NCBI RefSeq assembly: GCF_044389085.1
Contig: NZ_JBIRXP010000003.1
Coordinates: 372,001-436,000, forward strand
Source: Isoptericola sp044389085
GTDB taxonomy: Bacteria; Actinomycetota; Actinomycetes; Actinomycetales; Cellulomonadaceae
Reading direction: 5' to 3'
DNA length: 64,000 nt
In this document: piece after piece, positions 48,889 to 56,403 of the stretch
How positions within the stretch are numbered: position 1 is the stretch's first letter
Layout: each line of letters opens with the position of its first letter
Program-made: the position numbers and the translations under genes
Notes under the pieces: model-generated
Seen by the model: the letters and a program-made list of their open reading frames with translations, nothing else
Database searches by the model: none
What the model was told of the DNA's origin: nothing

Positions 48889-49488
48889 TCAGGAGGCGGC
48901 GGGGTCCGGAGACGAGGAGCCCGGAGGCGCGGAGTCCCCGCGGGGATCGTCCCGCGGCGCGACGGCGGTCAGCACCTGGTACACCTCGCGTGTGGTGTCG
49001 CCGGCGGCCCGCGTCGCCTCCACGCTGCACTCGGACCAGCGGCTCAGGAGTGCCGAGAGCTCGTGCACCAGCTCGTTCGCCTCCTCGCGGGTGAGCAGCA
49101 ACGTGGTGAGCATGAACGTGCGTCCTGCGTCGCGCGTCGACTCGTGGTCGCCGTGGGCGAACACCTCGGAGAGCCAGTCGAGGGTGGGGCGCAGGATGAG
49201 GTCGGCGGCGCCGCCGGCCGTGGGCTTCACGTTGTAGCTGGTCGCGACGTTCGTCCAGACGCGGTCGCGCTTGTCGCGAGCGTGCTCGGGTGCCTCGGCG
49301 ATCATCCCCGCCTTGGCCAGCACCCGGAGGTGGAAGCTCACGGAGTTCGCCGGGTGCCCGATCGCCTCGGCCAGGTCAGCCGCACGCGCGTGGCCCACCA
49401 CGGCGAGCTGCATGAGGATCCGTTGCCGCACCGGGTTGGCGATGGCGCGAAGGGACTCCGGGTCGCTGATCTCCATCTCCTCCAGCAC
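48889..49488 (-). CDS. ArsR-family winged-helix regulator
   Basis: 199-residue regulator. The N-terminal winged helix has LRAIANPVRQRILMQLAVVG and the recognition helix HPANSVSFHLRVLAKAGMI. The C-terminal ~100 residues (DHESTRDAGRTFMLTTLLLT) are a helical dimer or effector region, not the metal-binding type: no Cys pair is seen. GTG 49488 has TAGGCT (49500-49495) at 6 bases; ATG 49476 is possible but its site would be too close. It is divergent from the MFS exporter, with four 14-bp iterons between them, so it probably represses both. Confidence 0.85.
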   Translation of the reverse strand: MLEEMEISDPESLRAIANPVRQRILMQLAVVGHARAADLAEAIGHPANSVSFHLRVLAKAGMIAEAPEHARDKRDRVWTNVATSYNVKPTAGGAADLILRPTLDWLSEVFAHGDHESTRDAGRTFMLTTLLLTREEANELVHELSALLSRWSECSVEATRAAGDTTREVYQVLTAVAPRDDPRGDSAPPGSSSPDPAAS

Positions 49489-49508
49489 GTCCCGAGCCTA
49501 GCAAGATC

Positions 49509-49564
49509 CCGCAACGAGTAATGCGCAACGATCAACGCGCAATAACCATTGCGCAACAAGTCTT
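49509..49564. promoter_or_regulatory. Four 14-bp iterons (CGCAAYRA-type) between arsR and MFS gene
   Basis: Four contiguous units start at 49509, 49523, 49537 and 49551: CCGCAACGAGTAAT, GCGCAACGATCAAC, GCGCAATAACCATT, GCGCAACAAGTCTT. The third junction makes a TTGCGCAA palindrome, which is also the -35 of the MFS promoter (TTGCGC, 17 bp before TACCGT). The iterons cover promoter sequences of at least the MFS gene. Likely target of the adjacent ArsR regulator (inference). Confidence 0.75.
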
Positions 49565-49584
49565 GCGGGTCTACCGTCGTCCCC

Positions 49585-50898
49585 ATGACCCGGACCACGG
49601 CGGCCGCTGCGCCGTCCACCGCGAGCGAAGCCGTCACCGCCGACGAGACCGCACGGCTCTCGCCCCTGCGCCGCAACCGGCCGTACATGCTGCTGATGAC
49701 GGGTCTCACGACCCAGTCCCTGGGCGGCAGCATCACCAAGTTCGCGGTGCCGCTGCTGGCGCTCCAGCTCACGGGCTCGCCCACGGCGGCGGGGGTGGTG
49801 GCGGCGATCGGGCAGACCGGCGCGCTGCTCGCCGCCCTGCCCGCGGGTGTCGTCGCCGACCGCACGGACCGGCGCCGCCTGGTCGTGGTCGCCGCGAGCG
49901 TCGCGGCCCTCCTGTGGGTGACGGTCGTCGTCGCGGGCGTCCTCGGTGGGCTCACGGCATGGCACCTCGCCGTGGTCCTCTTCGGGGCGGCGGTCGCCAC
50001 CGCGTTCCTCGACCCGGCCATCAGCGGTGCGTTCCGGGCCGTCGTCCCCCAGCCGCAGCTGCCGACCGCCTACGCCGTCGCGCAGGGACGCGACGCCGTC
50101 GCCGGGATGGTGGGCGGACCGCTGGGCGGGGTGCTGTACGGCATCGGCCACGTCGTCCCGATGCTCGGGGCGGTCGTGGGCGAGGCGGCCACGGCGCTCT
50201 GCGCGGCCCTCGTCAAGGAGCCGTTGAACGGTGATGTCGCGGACCAGCGCGCCGTCCGCCCCGTCGTCGCGCTGCGCCAAGGGCTCCGCTTCGTGGCGTC
50301 GCTGCCGCTGTTCCGGGCGTGCCTCGGGATGTTCGTCGTGGTCAACGTGGCGCTGAGCGGGATGCTCATCGGCATCCACCTCGAGCTCGCCGGGAGCGGT
50401 ACCTCGCCCGTGCTCATCGGCGTCCTCGACACGGTCGCGGCGGGATCGATGCTGCTGGGAGCCGTGATCGCGCCCCCGCTCGTGGCGAGGGTGCGGCTCG
50501 GCGCCCTGACGGTGCTGGCGCTCGGGTTGCTCGTCGTGGCCTTCGCCGCGATGGCGGTCGTGCAGGAGTATCTCGCCTACGTCGTCCTGGTCGGTGTCGG
50601 GGTGCTGCTGGTGCCGGCCGTCAATGCGGCGATGGCGGGCTACGTCGCCGCGATCACGCCGGGGGAGATGCAGGGCCGGCTGTCGTCGGTGCTGGGCCTC
50701 AGCGGGGTGGCCGCGATGCCGCTGGCGCCGCTGGTCGGCGGCGTGCTGCTCGGCGCGGGCGGGATCGGTGCCGTGCTGTGGGTGCTGGTCGCACTGCTCG
50801 CGGTGACCACCGTCGCGCTCGGGCTGGTGCGCTCGCTGTGGCGGGTCGGCACCCCGGACACGTGGGCCGACGACGCCCTCCCGATGCCCGCCGAGTGA
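49585..50898 (+). CDS. MFS efflux transporter
   Basis: 437-residue major facilitator with 12 predicted helices. The first half starts after RLSPLRRNRPYMLLMTGLTT, with the conserved loop VVADRTDRRRLVVVAAS between helices 2 and 3 (motif A). Helix-rich segments GVLYGIGHVVPMLGAVVGEA and GEMQGRLSSVLGLSGVAAM follow. The pattern resembles macrolide/drug efflux MFS proteins. ATG 49585 has TACCGT (49572-49577) 7 bases before it. The paired ArsR regulator and the iterons suggest substrate-induced expression. A 42-nt palindromic element follows its stop. Confidence 0.88.
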   Translation: MTRTTAAAAPSTASEAVTADETARLSPLRRNRPYMLLMTGLTTQSLGGSITKFAVPLLALQLTGSPTAAGVVAAIGQTGALLAALPAGVVADRTDRRRLVVVAASVAALLWVTVVVAGVLGGLTAWHLAVVLFGAAVATAFLDPAISGAFRAVVPQPQLPTAYAVAQGRDAVAGMVGGPLGGVLYGIGHVVPMLGAVVGEAATALCAALVKEPLNGDVADQRAVRPVVALRQGLRFVASLPLFRACLGMFVVVNVALSGMLIGIHLELAGSGTSPVLIGVLDTVAAGSMLLGAVIAPPLVARVRLGALTVLALGLLVVAFAAMAVVQEYLAYVVLVGVGVLLVPAVNAAMAGYVAAITPGEMQGRLSSVLGLSGVAAMPLAPLVGGVLLGAGGIGAVLWVLVALLAVTTVALGLVRSLWRVGTPDTWADDALPMPAE

Positions 50899-50904
50899 TG
50901 CGCG

Positions 50905-50952
50905 ACCTGTCAGGACCAGGGGGCTGTATACCCGCCCCTGGTCCTGACAGGT
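50905..50952. terminator. 18-bp hairpin at the end of the MFS gene; contains 42-nt element copy 2
   Basis: Perfect 18-bp arms (50905-50922 with 50935-50952) and a 12-nt loop including TATACCCG lie between converging stops (50898 and 50959). Inside, positions 50908-50949 have the same length and terminal TGTCAGGAC/GTCCTGACA as the element at 44511. It probably terminates both genes; the repeated sequence points to a dispersed repeat rather than a unique terminator. Confidence 0.8.
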
Positions 50953-50958
50953 GGGAGG

Positions 50959-51990
50959 TCAGACGGCGGACCAGCCGCCGTCGGAGGCGAGGATCGCGCC
51001 GTTGAGGTTCACGGCGTCGGTGGACAGCAGGAACGTGATCGACGCGGCGAGGTGCTCCGCCGTCGCGACGCCGGGGATGTTGCCCATGAACCGGCCGAGG
51101 CGCGCGCCGCCGAACTCGGCCTGCGTGGGCACCTGGATGCCGGTCGCGACCCCGCCCGGGGCGACGGCGTTCACCTGCACGCCGGTGCCGGCGTACATGA
51201 CCGCGGACGACCTGGTCAGCCCCACGACGGCGTGCTTGGACGCCGTGTACGCGGCGCCGGCGGCGGAGCCGCGCAGGCCCGCCTCGGAGGCCACGTTGAC
51301 GATGCGGCCGCCGCCGGCGGCCAGCATCCCCGGGACGACGGCGCGCATGAGGCGCATCGTGCCGTCGACGTTCACGCGCATCACGCGCTCCCAGGTGGCG
51401 TCCGTGAGCTCGTGCACGGCGCCCATGTCGTCCATGATGCCGGCGACGTTGGCGAGCGCGTCGACCCGGTCGCCGGCCGCGCGCACGATCTCCTCGACGG
51501 AGTCGGGCGAGGTGATGTCGCCCGCGACGGCGACGACCTCGGCCCCGGGGGCGACGCCGGCGAGGGTCGCGGCGAGCTCGTCGAGCTTCTCCTTCGCGAG
51601 GTCGACGGCCACGACGCGGCCACCCTCGCGGGCCACGCGGGACGCCACGGCGCGGCCGATGCCGGAGGCTGCGCCGGTGACGACGACGGTCTGGCCGGCG
51701 AAGCGGCCGGGCGTGACCTGCTCGGTCCAGGGGGCGGGGGAGCGGCCCTCGGCGGCGTCGTCGGACGCGTCGTCCGGCGCCTGCTCGCGGTACGCGGCGA
51801 CGAGGCCGTCGATCATCTCGGCGGGGAACTGCCCGTTCGACAGCGTGACGAGCTGCTCGAGCGGCAGGTTGCGCGCCGGGGCGAGCGCGTCGGCGGAGGC
51901 CCCGGCCTGCTCGAGGACGGTGCCGAGGATGCGGCCTCCGACGGGGTGGTCGAGCCACTCTCCGACGGTCGAGGATGCGGACAGGGCCAT
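50959..51990 (-). CDS. Short-chain dehydrogenase/reductase with N-terminal extension
   Basis: 343-residue NAD(P)-dependent SDR. An N-terminal ~90 residues (LSASSTVGEWLDHPVGGRIL) are not part of the SDR fold. The core has TVVVTGAASGIGRAVASRVA (cofactor), a Ser in NVASEAGLRG, the catalytic Tyr/Lys in AAYTASKHAVVG, and NAVAPGGVATGI. Asp in VAVDLAKEK favours NAD(H). The substrate is unknown. ATG 51990 has AAGGAG upstream. It is divergent from a TetR gene with a perfect operator between them, so it is probably that regulator's target. Confidence 0.9.
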   Translation of the reverse strand: MALSASSTVGEWLDHPVGGRILGTVLEQAGASADALAPARNLPLEQLVTLSNGQFPAEMIDGLVAAYREQAPDDASDDAAEGRSPAPWTEQVTPGRFAGQTVVVTGAASGIGRAVASRVAREGGRVVAVDLAKEKLDELAATLAGVAPGAEVVAVAGDITSPDSVEEIVRAAGDRVDALANVAGIMDDMGAVHELTDATWERVMRVNVDGTMRLMRAVVPGMLAAGGGRIVNVASEAGLRGSAAGAAYTASKHAVVGLTRSSAVMYAGTGVQVNAVAPGGVATGIQVPTQAEFGGARLGRFMGNIPGVATAEHLAASITFLLSTDAVNLNGAILASDGGWSAV

Positions 51991-52049
51991 GATGCTCTCC
52001 TTGCTGGGCGGTCCCTCGCGGGCTGCTGCGTCGTCGTCGTACGACCTAT

Positions 52050-52067
52050 CCGGACAACACTGTCCGG
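52050..52067. promoter_or_regulatory. TetR operator palindrome CCGGACA-ACAC-TGTCCGG
   Basis: Perfect 7-bp arms (52050-52056 and 52061-52067) lie 4 bp before the TAGTGT -10 (52072-52077) of the tetR gene and 60 bp before the SDR start. Position between divergent genes makes it the natural autoregulatory site of the TetR protein. Confidence 0.75.
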
Positions 52068-52083
52068 TTGCTAGTGTAGGCCC

Positions 52084-52653
52084 GTGCCGACCGCTCGGAG
52101 CAACTCTCACCCGCCCAGGAGCAACCCCGGGCCCGCTGCTGCGGCCCGCAACCGCGCGGCGCTCCTCGAGGCGGCGCACGCCGTCTTCGCCGAGTCCGGC
52201 ACCGCCGCCCCGCTGAGCTCGATCGCCCGCCGTGCCGGCGTGGGTCAGGGCAGCCTCTACCGCCACTTCCCGGACCGCGTCTCCCTGGTGGCCGCCGTCG
52301 TCGAGGAGAACGTGGACGCGCTCGAGGCGGCCGCGGCGGCCGGTGCCGGGCTGCCCGAGCTCCTCGGGCTCGTGACCCGGCACGCCATCGAGTCGGTCGG
52401 CGTCGTCGACCTCCTGGCCGAGGACCGGCCCGCGCGCATGCTCGAGCTGCGCGACCGCGTGCTCGCTGTGCTCGCGGCACGGCACGGACCGGCGACGGAG
52501 GCCGGCCAGGTGCCGCCCGGCACGACCGTCGACGACCTCATGCTCGGCGTCGAGCTCGTGGCCGGCGCGCTCACCCGCCGTCCCGCGGCCGACCGCGCAC
52601 CGATGGCCGCGCGGGCCTGGAGGCTGCTCGGTATCCAGGTCGTGCTCCCGTGA
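52084..52653 (+). CDS. TetR-family regulator
   Basis: 189-residue repressor. The N-terminal HTH is ALLEAAHAVFAESGTAAPLS followed by RAGVGQGSLYRHFPDRVSLV. The C-terminal ~120 residues (ELLGLVTRHAIESVGVVDLL) are a helical ligand domain with no recognisable specificity. GTG 52084 has TAGTGT 6 bases upstream. It is divergent from the SDR gene with a perfect palindrome between them; the ligand is likely the SDR's substrate or product, as is common for such pairs. Confidence 0.88.
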   Translation: MPTARSNSHPPRSNPGPAAAARNRAALLEAAHAVFAESGTAAPLSSIARRAGVGQGSLYRHFPDRVSLVAAVVEENVDALEAAAAAGAGLPELLGLVTRHAIESVGVVDLLAEDRPARMLELRDRVLAVLAARHGPATEAGQVPPGTTVDDLMLGVELVAGALTRRPAADRAPMAARAWRLLGIQVVLP

Positions 52654-52701
52654 CGACCCGTGGCAACCCGTGACGCTGCCCGGCGGCGTTCGGTAGACTC
52701 G

Positions 52702-52785
52702 CCGCGGCCGTGACTGGCGAGGGTGGGTCACCACCGGGGAGCGGCCGACACGTCCCGTCATGCGCGCCGCCCGCCTGGGTGCGAG
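52702..52785 (+). promoter_or_regulatory. ZTP (pfl) riboswitch of purH
   Basis: The purH leader shows the pfl-motif landmarks: GTGACTGGCGAGGGTGGG, a loop and CACCGGGGAGCGGCC, then CCGCCTGGG. The predicted -10 TAGACT is at 52694-52699, so the RNA starts at about 52706. A GGGT/ACCC pair near 52785-52805 may be the expression platform. Known members sense ZMP/ZTP when folate is short; here it would raise purH, which consumes ZMP (AICAR). Confidence 0.92.
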
Positions 52786-52823
52786 GGTCTTTCCGCGAGA
52801 ACCCGCCCGAGGAGAAGACACTC

Positions 52824-54458
52824 ATGTCCGGTGCACCCACCGCCCCCGACGTCCAGCTCGCCGACGACGCGCAGCGCCCCGTGCGCCGCGCTCTGCTCAG
52901 CGTCTACGACAAGACCGGCCTGACCGAGCTCGCCACCGCCCTGCACGCCGCGGGCGTGGAGCTCGTCTCCACCGGCTCCACCGCCACGAGGATCGCCGAC
53001 GCCGGCGTCCCCGTCACCCGCGTCGAGGAGCTCACCGGCTTCCCCGAGTGCCTCGAGGGCCGCGTCAAGACGCTGCACCCGCGCGTGCACGCCGGGATCC
53101 TCGCCGACACCCGCAAGGCCGACCACCTCGCCCAGCTCGCCGACCTCGGCATCGAGACGTTCGAGCTGGTCGTCGTGAACCTGTACCCGTTCGCGGCCAC
53201 GGTCGCGTCCGGCGCCGGCCCGGACGAGGTCGTCGAGCAGATCGACATCGGCGGGCCGTCCATGGTCCGCGCCGCGGCGAAGAACCACCCGAGCGTCGCC
53301 GTCGTCGTCGACCCGGCGCGCTACGACGACGTCGTGGCCGCGGTCCAGGGCGGCGGCTTCACCTTCGCGCAGCGCAAGCGCCTCGCCGCCGCCGCGTTCG
53401 CGCACACCGCCCAGTACGACGTCGCCGTGGCGTCCTGGTTCGCCAGCGTCTACGCGCCCGACGAGACCGCGGTCGAGTCGCACATGCCCGACGTCGTGGG
53501 CGCGGCGTACGAGCGCGCCGAGGTGCTGCGCTACGGGGAGAACCCGCACCAGAAGGCCGCCCTCTACACGCGGACCGACGGCGCCACCGGCCTCGCCCAG
53601 GCGACCCAGCTGCACGGCAAGGCGATGAGCTACAACAACTACGTGGACGCCGACGCCGCCTGGCGGGCCGCGCACGACCACGAGGGGCCCGCCGTGGCCG
53701 TCATCAAGCACGCCAACCCCTGCGGCATCGCCGTGGGCGAGGACATCGCGCAGGCGCACGCCCGCGCGCACGCCACCGACCCGGTCTCGGCGTACGGCGG
53801 CGTCATCGCGGCCAACCGGGTGATCACGAAGGCGGCGGCCGAGCAGATCGCCCCCGTGTTCACCGAGGTCGTCGTGGCCCCCGGCTTCGAGCCCGAGGCG
53901 CTCGAGATCCTGCAGGCGAAGAAGAACGTGCGCCTGCTCGTCGTGGGCACCCCGCCGCAGGCCGCCGCCGAGAACCGCCCGATCTCGGGCGGCATGCTCG
54001 TCCAGGAGGTCGACCGGTTCCAGGCCGAGGGCGACGACCCCGCGTCGTGGACCCTCGCCGCGGGCGAGGCCGCCGACGAGGCGACGCTCGCCGACCTCGC
54101 GTTCGCGTGGAAGGCCGTGCGCGCCGCCAAGTCCAACGCGATCCTGCTCGCCGCCGACGGCGCCGCCGTCGGCATCGGCATGGGTCAGGTCAACCGCGTC
54201 GACTCGTGCCGCCTGTCCGTGGAGCGCGCGAACACCCTCGCCGAGGGCGAGTGCGGCCCGGTCGAGCGGGCGCGCGGCGCCGTCGCGGCCTCGGACGCCT
54301 TCTTCCCGTTCGCCGACGGCCTCCAGGTGCTGCTCGACGCCGGGGTCCGCGCCGTCGTGCAGCCCGGCGGGTCCATCCGCGACGCCGAGGTGATCGAGGC
54401 CGCCCAGGCCGCCGGCGTCACGATGTACCTCACCGGGACGCGCCACTTCGCGCACTGA
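52824..54458 (+). CDS. purH: Bifunctional AICAR transformylase/IMP cyclohydrolase
   Basis: 544-residue enzyme for the last two steps of IMP synthesis. The cyclohydrolase domain (1-~210) has RRALLSVYDKTGLTELATAL, GRVKTLHPRVHAGILAD and IDIGGPSMVRAAAKNH. The transformylase domain has RYGENPHQKAALYTR, HGKAMSYNNYVDADAAW, VAVIKHANPCGIAVGEDIAQ (catalytic KH pair) and SDAFFPFADGLQVLLDAG. ATG 52824 has GGAGAAG upstream. It lies downstream of the ZTP riboswitch, as in other actinobacteria. Confidence 0.97.
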   Translation: MSGAPTAPDVQLADDAQRPVRRALLSVYDKTGLTELATALHAAGVELVSTGSTATRIADAGVPVTRVEELTGFPECLEGRVKTLHPRVHAGILADTRKADHLAQLADLGIETFELVVVNLYPFAATVASGAGPDEVVEQIDIGGPSMVRAAAKNHPSVAVVVDPARYDDVVAAVQGGGFTFAQRKRLAAAAFAHTAQYDVAVASWFASVYAPDETAVESHMPDVVGAAYERAEVLRYGENPHQKAALYTRTDGATGLAQATQLHGKAMSYNNYVDADAAWRAAHDHEGPAVAVIKHANPCGIAVGEDIAQAHARAHATDPVSAYGGVIAANRVITKAAAEQIAPVFTEVVVAPGFEPEALEILQAKKNVRLLVVGTPPQAAAENRPISGGMLVQEVDRFQAEGDDPASWTLAAGEAADEATLADLAFAWKAVRAAKSNAILLAADGAAVGIGMGQVNRVDSCRLSVERANTLAEGECGPVERARGAVAASDAFFPFADGLQVLLDAGVRAVVQPGGSIRDAEVIEAAQAAGVTMYLTGTRHFAH

Positions 54459-54474
54459 CCCGAGACGCACGCAC

Positions 54475-54530
54475 CGGGCGTGCCGGCCTGCTCCTCACGG
54501 CGTGAGCGAGGATCAGGGCCGGCACGCCCG
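54475..54530. terminator. Hairpin between purH and flavoprotein gene
   Basis: Arms of 14 bp (54475-54488 with 54517-54530) match perfectly and an inner CACG/CGTG stem sits in the loop. Placed between converging stops at 54458 and 54536, it can serve both. Confidence 0.78.
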
Positions 54531-54535
54531 AGGCG

Positions 54536-55873
54536 TCAGGCGGGGTCGGCGACGGCGGCCTTGAGCCGGACGCCGGGGTCGGTCGCGCGGGCGAGGTCCA
54601 GCCGCAGCGGCTCGCCGCGGCTCATGAGGCGCCGGACGCCGCCGACGTCGCGCGGCGAGTCGACCAGGAGCACGGCCCGGACGGTGCGGACGCCGTCCAC
54701 GACGCCGACGGGCGCCGGGCCCTCCGCCGGGTCCAGGTAGAGCGCCGCCCACGGGCCGACGCCCGGGGTACCGCGCAGCAGCACGGGGGAGTCGTCCGCG
54801 GGCAGCCCGAGCAGCGCGAGGTCGTGGCCGAGCTGCTGCGAGAAGACGTACGGCGCGTGCCCCGCGCCGGCCTGCTCGACGCCGAGCATCGCGCGCACGG
54901 TCGGGTCGGGGTCGTGCAGCGCGGCCGACCAGTGCCCGCCCGGCACGGTGCCGAACACGGGGTGCGCGCGCGACGCGACGTCGCCGACCGCCCAGACCCG
55001 CGGGTGCCCGGGGACGCGGCCGTCGCCGTCCACGAGCAGCGCCCCGCGGGCGTCCAGCGGCAGCGTGCCGACCAGCCAGCCCGACGCCGGCCGCGCCCCC
55101 ACCGCGGTGAGCACCAGGTCGGCGGGCACGTGCTCGCCCCCGGCCAGGAGCACACCGCCGGCCTCGACGGCCGTGACGGCGGCACCCGTGCGCAGGCGCA
55201 CGCCGGCGTCCGCGTACCAGCCCGCGAGCAGCCCGCCGACGGCCGGGCCGAGCTGGCGCGACAGCGGCGAGCCGGCCGCCTCGAGCACCGTCACGTCGGC
55301 CCCCGCGCCCGCCGCGACGCCCGCGACCTCGGCGCCGATCCAGCCCGCGCCGACGATCACCAGCCGGAGCCCCGGGGTGCTGCGCAGCGCCGCCCGCAGG
55401 CGGTCCGCGTCCGCGGCGGTGTGCAGCAGGGACGTCGCGCCGAACCCCGGCGGGACGAGCGGCACGGAACCCACCGCGAGCACGACCGCGTCGGCCGCCA
55501 CCTCCCCGCGCGACGTCGTCACGACCACGCCGTCCGTGCCGTTCATGCCGTTCACGCCGTCCGCCAGCGCGAGCGCGGGCTCGCCCAGCCGCACGTCGTC
55601 GCCCAGCGCCTCGACGTCGACGCCGAGGTCCGTGCTCAGCCACACGGGCTCGGGCCGCGTCAGCAGCTCCTTGGACAGCGGCGGCCGGTCGTACGGGGGC
55701 ACGCCCTCCGCGCCGAGCAGCGTGATGCGGCCGTCGAAGCCGTGCGCGCGCAGCGCCGCGACGGTCTGCGCCCCGGCGAGGCCGGCGCCCACGACCACGA
55801 CGGAGCGGGGGACCGGGAGGGTGCCGGCGGGGGCGGCGGCGAGGTGGTCGGCGTCGGTGGTCGGCTCAGGCAC
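54536..55873 (-). CDS. FAD-dependent pyridine-nucleotide-disulfide/ferredoxin reductase family
   Basis: 445-residue flavoprotein. Two dinucleotide motifs: RSVVVVGAGLAGAQTVAALR (FAD) and LRLVIVGAGWIGAEVAGVAA (NAD). Conserved VPPYDRPPLSKELLTRPEPV and RVWAVGDVASRAHPVFG follow. The class (BphA4/rubredoxin-reductase-like) moves electrons from NAD(P)H to a ferredoxin or cytochrome P450 partner, none of which is adjacent. An odd insert GVNGMNGTDG lies near residue 140. GTG 55873 has TACGGT exactly 6 bases upstream. It converges on purH. Confidence 0.9.
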   Translation of the reverse strand: MPEPTTDADHLAAAPAGTLPVPRSVVVVGAGLAGAQTVAALRAHGFDGRITLLGAEGVPPYDRPPLSKELLTRPEPVWLSTDLGVDVEALGDDVRLGEPALALADGVNGMNGTDGVVVTTSRGEVAADAVVLAVGSVPLVPPGFGATSLLHTAADADRLRAALRSTPGLRLVIVGAGWIGAEVAGVAAGAGADVTVLEAAGSPLSRQLGPAVGGLLAGWYADAGVRLRTGAAVTAVEAGGVLLAGGEHVPADLVLTAVGARPASGWLVGTLPLDARGALLVDGDGRVPGHPRVWAVGDVASRAHPVFGTVPGGHWSAALHDPDPTVRAMLGVEQAGAGHAPYVFSQQLGHDLALLGLPADDSPVLLRGTPGVGPWAALYLDPAEGPAPVGVVDGVRTVRAVLLVDSPRDVGGVRRLMSRGEPLRLDLARATDPGVRLKAAVADPA

Positions 55874-55921
55874 TGCCTCACCGTAACCCTCCCCGGACGC
55901 GCGCCGGCGAGCCGCGGTGCC

Positions 55922-55985
55922 GAGACGTGGGCGCCGATGCGTGGGCGTGGAGACAGGGGCGCGGAGACATGGGCGCCGGGACATG
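55922..55985. repeat. Short direct repeats GAGACRTGGGCGCC
   Basis: Three related units, at 55922-55935, 55949-55962 (diverged) and 55963-55976, in the divergent region between the flavoprotein and DUF3017 promoters. A fourth, weaker GGGACATGG ends the tract. They may bind a regulator or be a slippage product. Confidence 0.55.
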
Positions 55986-56031
55986 GAAGGCCGACGCTCG
56001 CCCCGGTCGCGCGACGGTAGGCTCGGCTGCC

Positions 56032-56394
56032 GTGGATCCCCGTGCGCTGCCCGACCCTGGACGCGAGCCCGGAGGGCGCGAGCCCGCGCCCACGTGGCAC
56101 TCCGTCGAGGCGGCGGACGACGAGCCGTCGCGCACCCTGCCCGGCCCGGAACGTGCCATCGTCACCGTGCTCGCCGGGATCGTGCTGGCCGTCGTGCTCG
56201 GGGTGCTGGTCGGGGCTCGCGTCGGCACGGGCACCATCGCCCTGACGCTCGCCGTCGCGGGCACCTGGCGGGCCACGTCGGCCACCGGCCCCGTCGGCCT
56301 CGTGGTGCGCAGCCGCGGCTTCGACGTCTTCCTGTGCTGGGGCGGCGCCGTCGTCATCGGCGCGCTGGCGCTGACCGCCCCCGGCCTGGGCTGA
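56032..56394 (+). CDS. DUF3017 membrane protein
   Basis: 120-residue protein with a hydrophilic N-terminus (~45 residues) and three transmembrane helices (VTVLAGIVLAVVLGVLVGAR, TIALTLAVAGTWRATSA, FLCWGGAVVIGALALTAPGL). DUF3017 proteins are found near purH and mdh in actinobacteria, as here. Function unknown. GTG 56032 has TAGGCT (56018-56023) 8 bases upstream. Confidence 0.85.
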   Translation: MDPRALPDPGREPGGREPAPTWHSVEAADDEPSRTLPGPERAIVTVLAGIVLAVVLGVLVGARVGTGTIALTLAVAGTWRATSATGPVGLVVRSRGFDVFLCWGGAVVIGALALTAPGLG

Positions 56395-56403
56395 GGACGC
56401 CGG

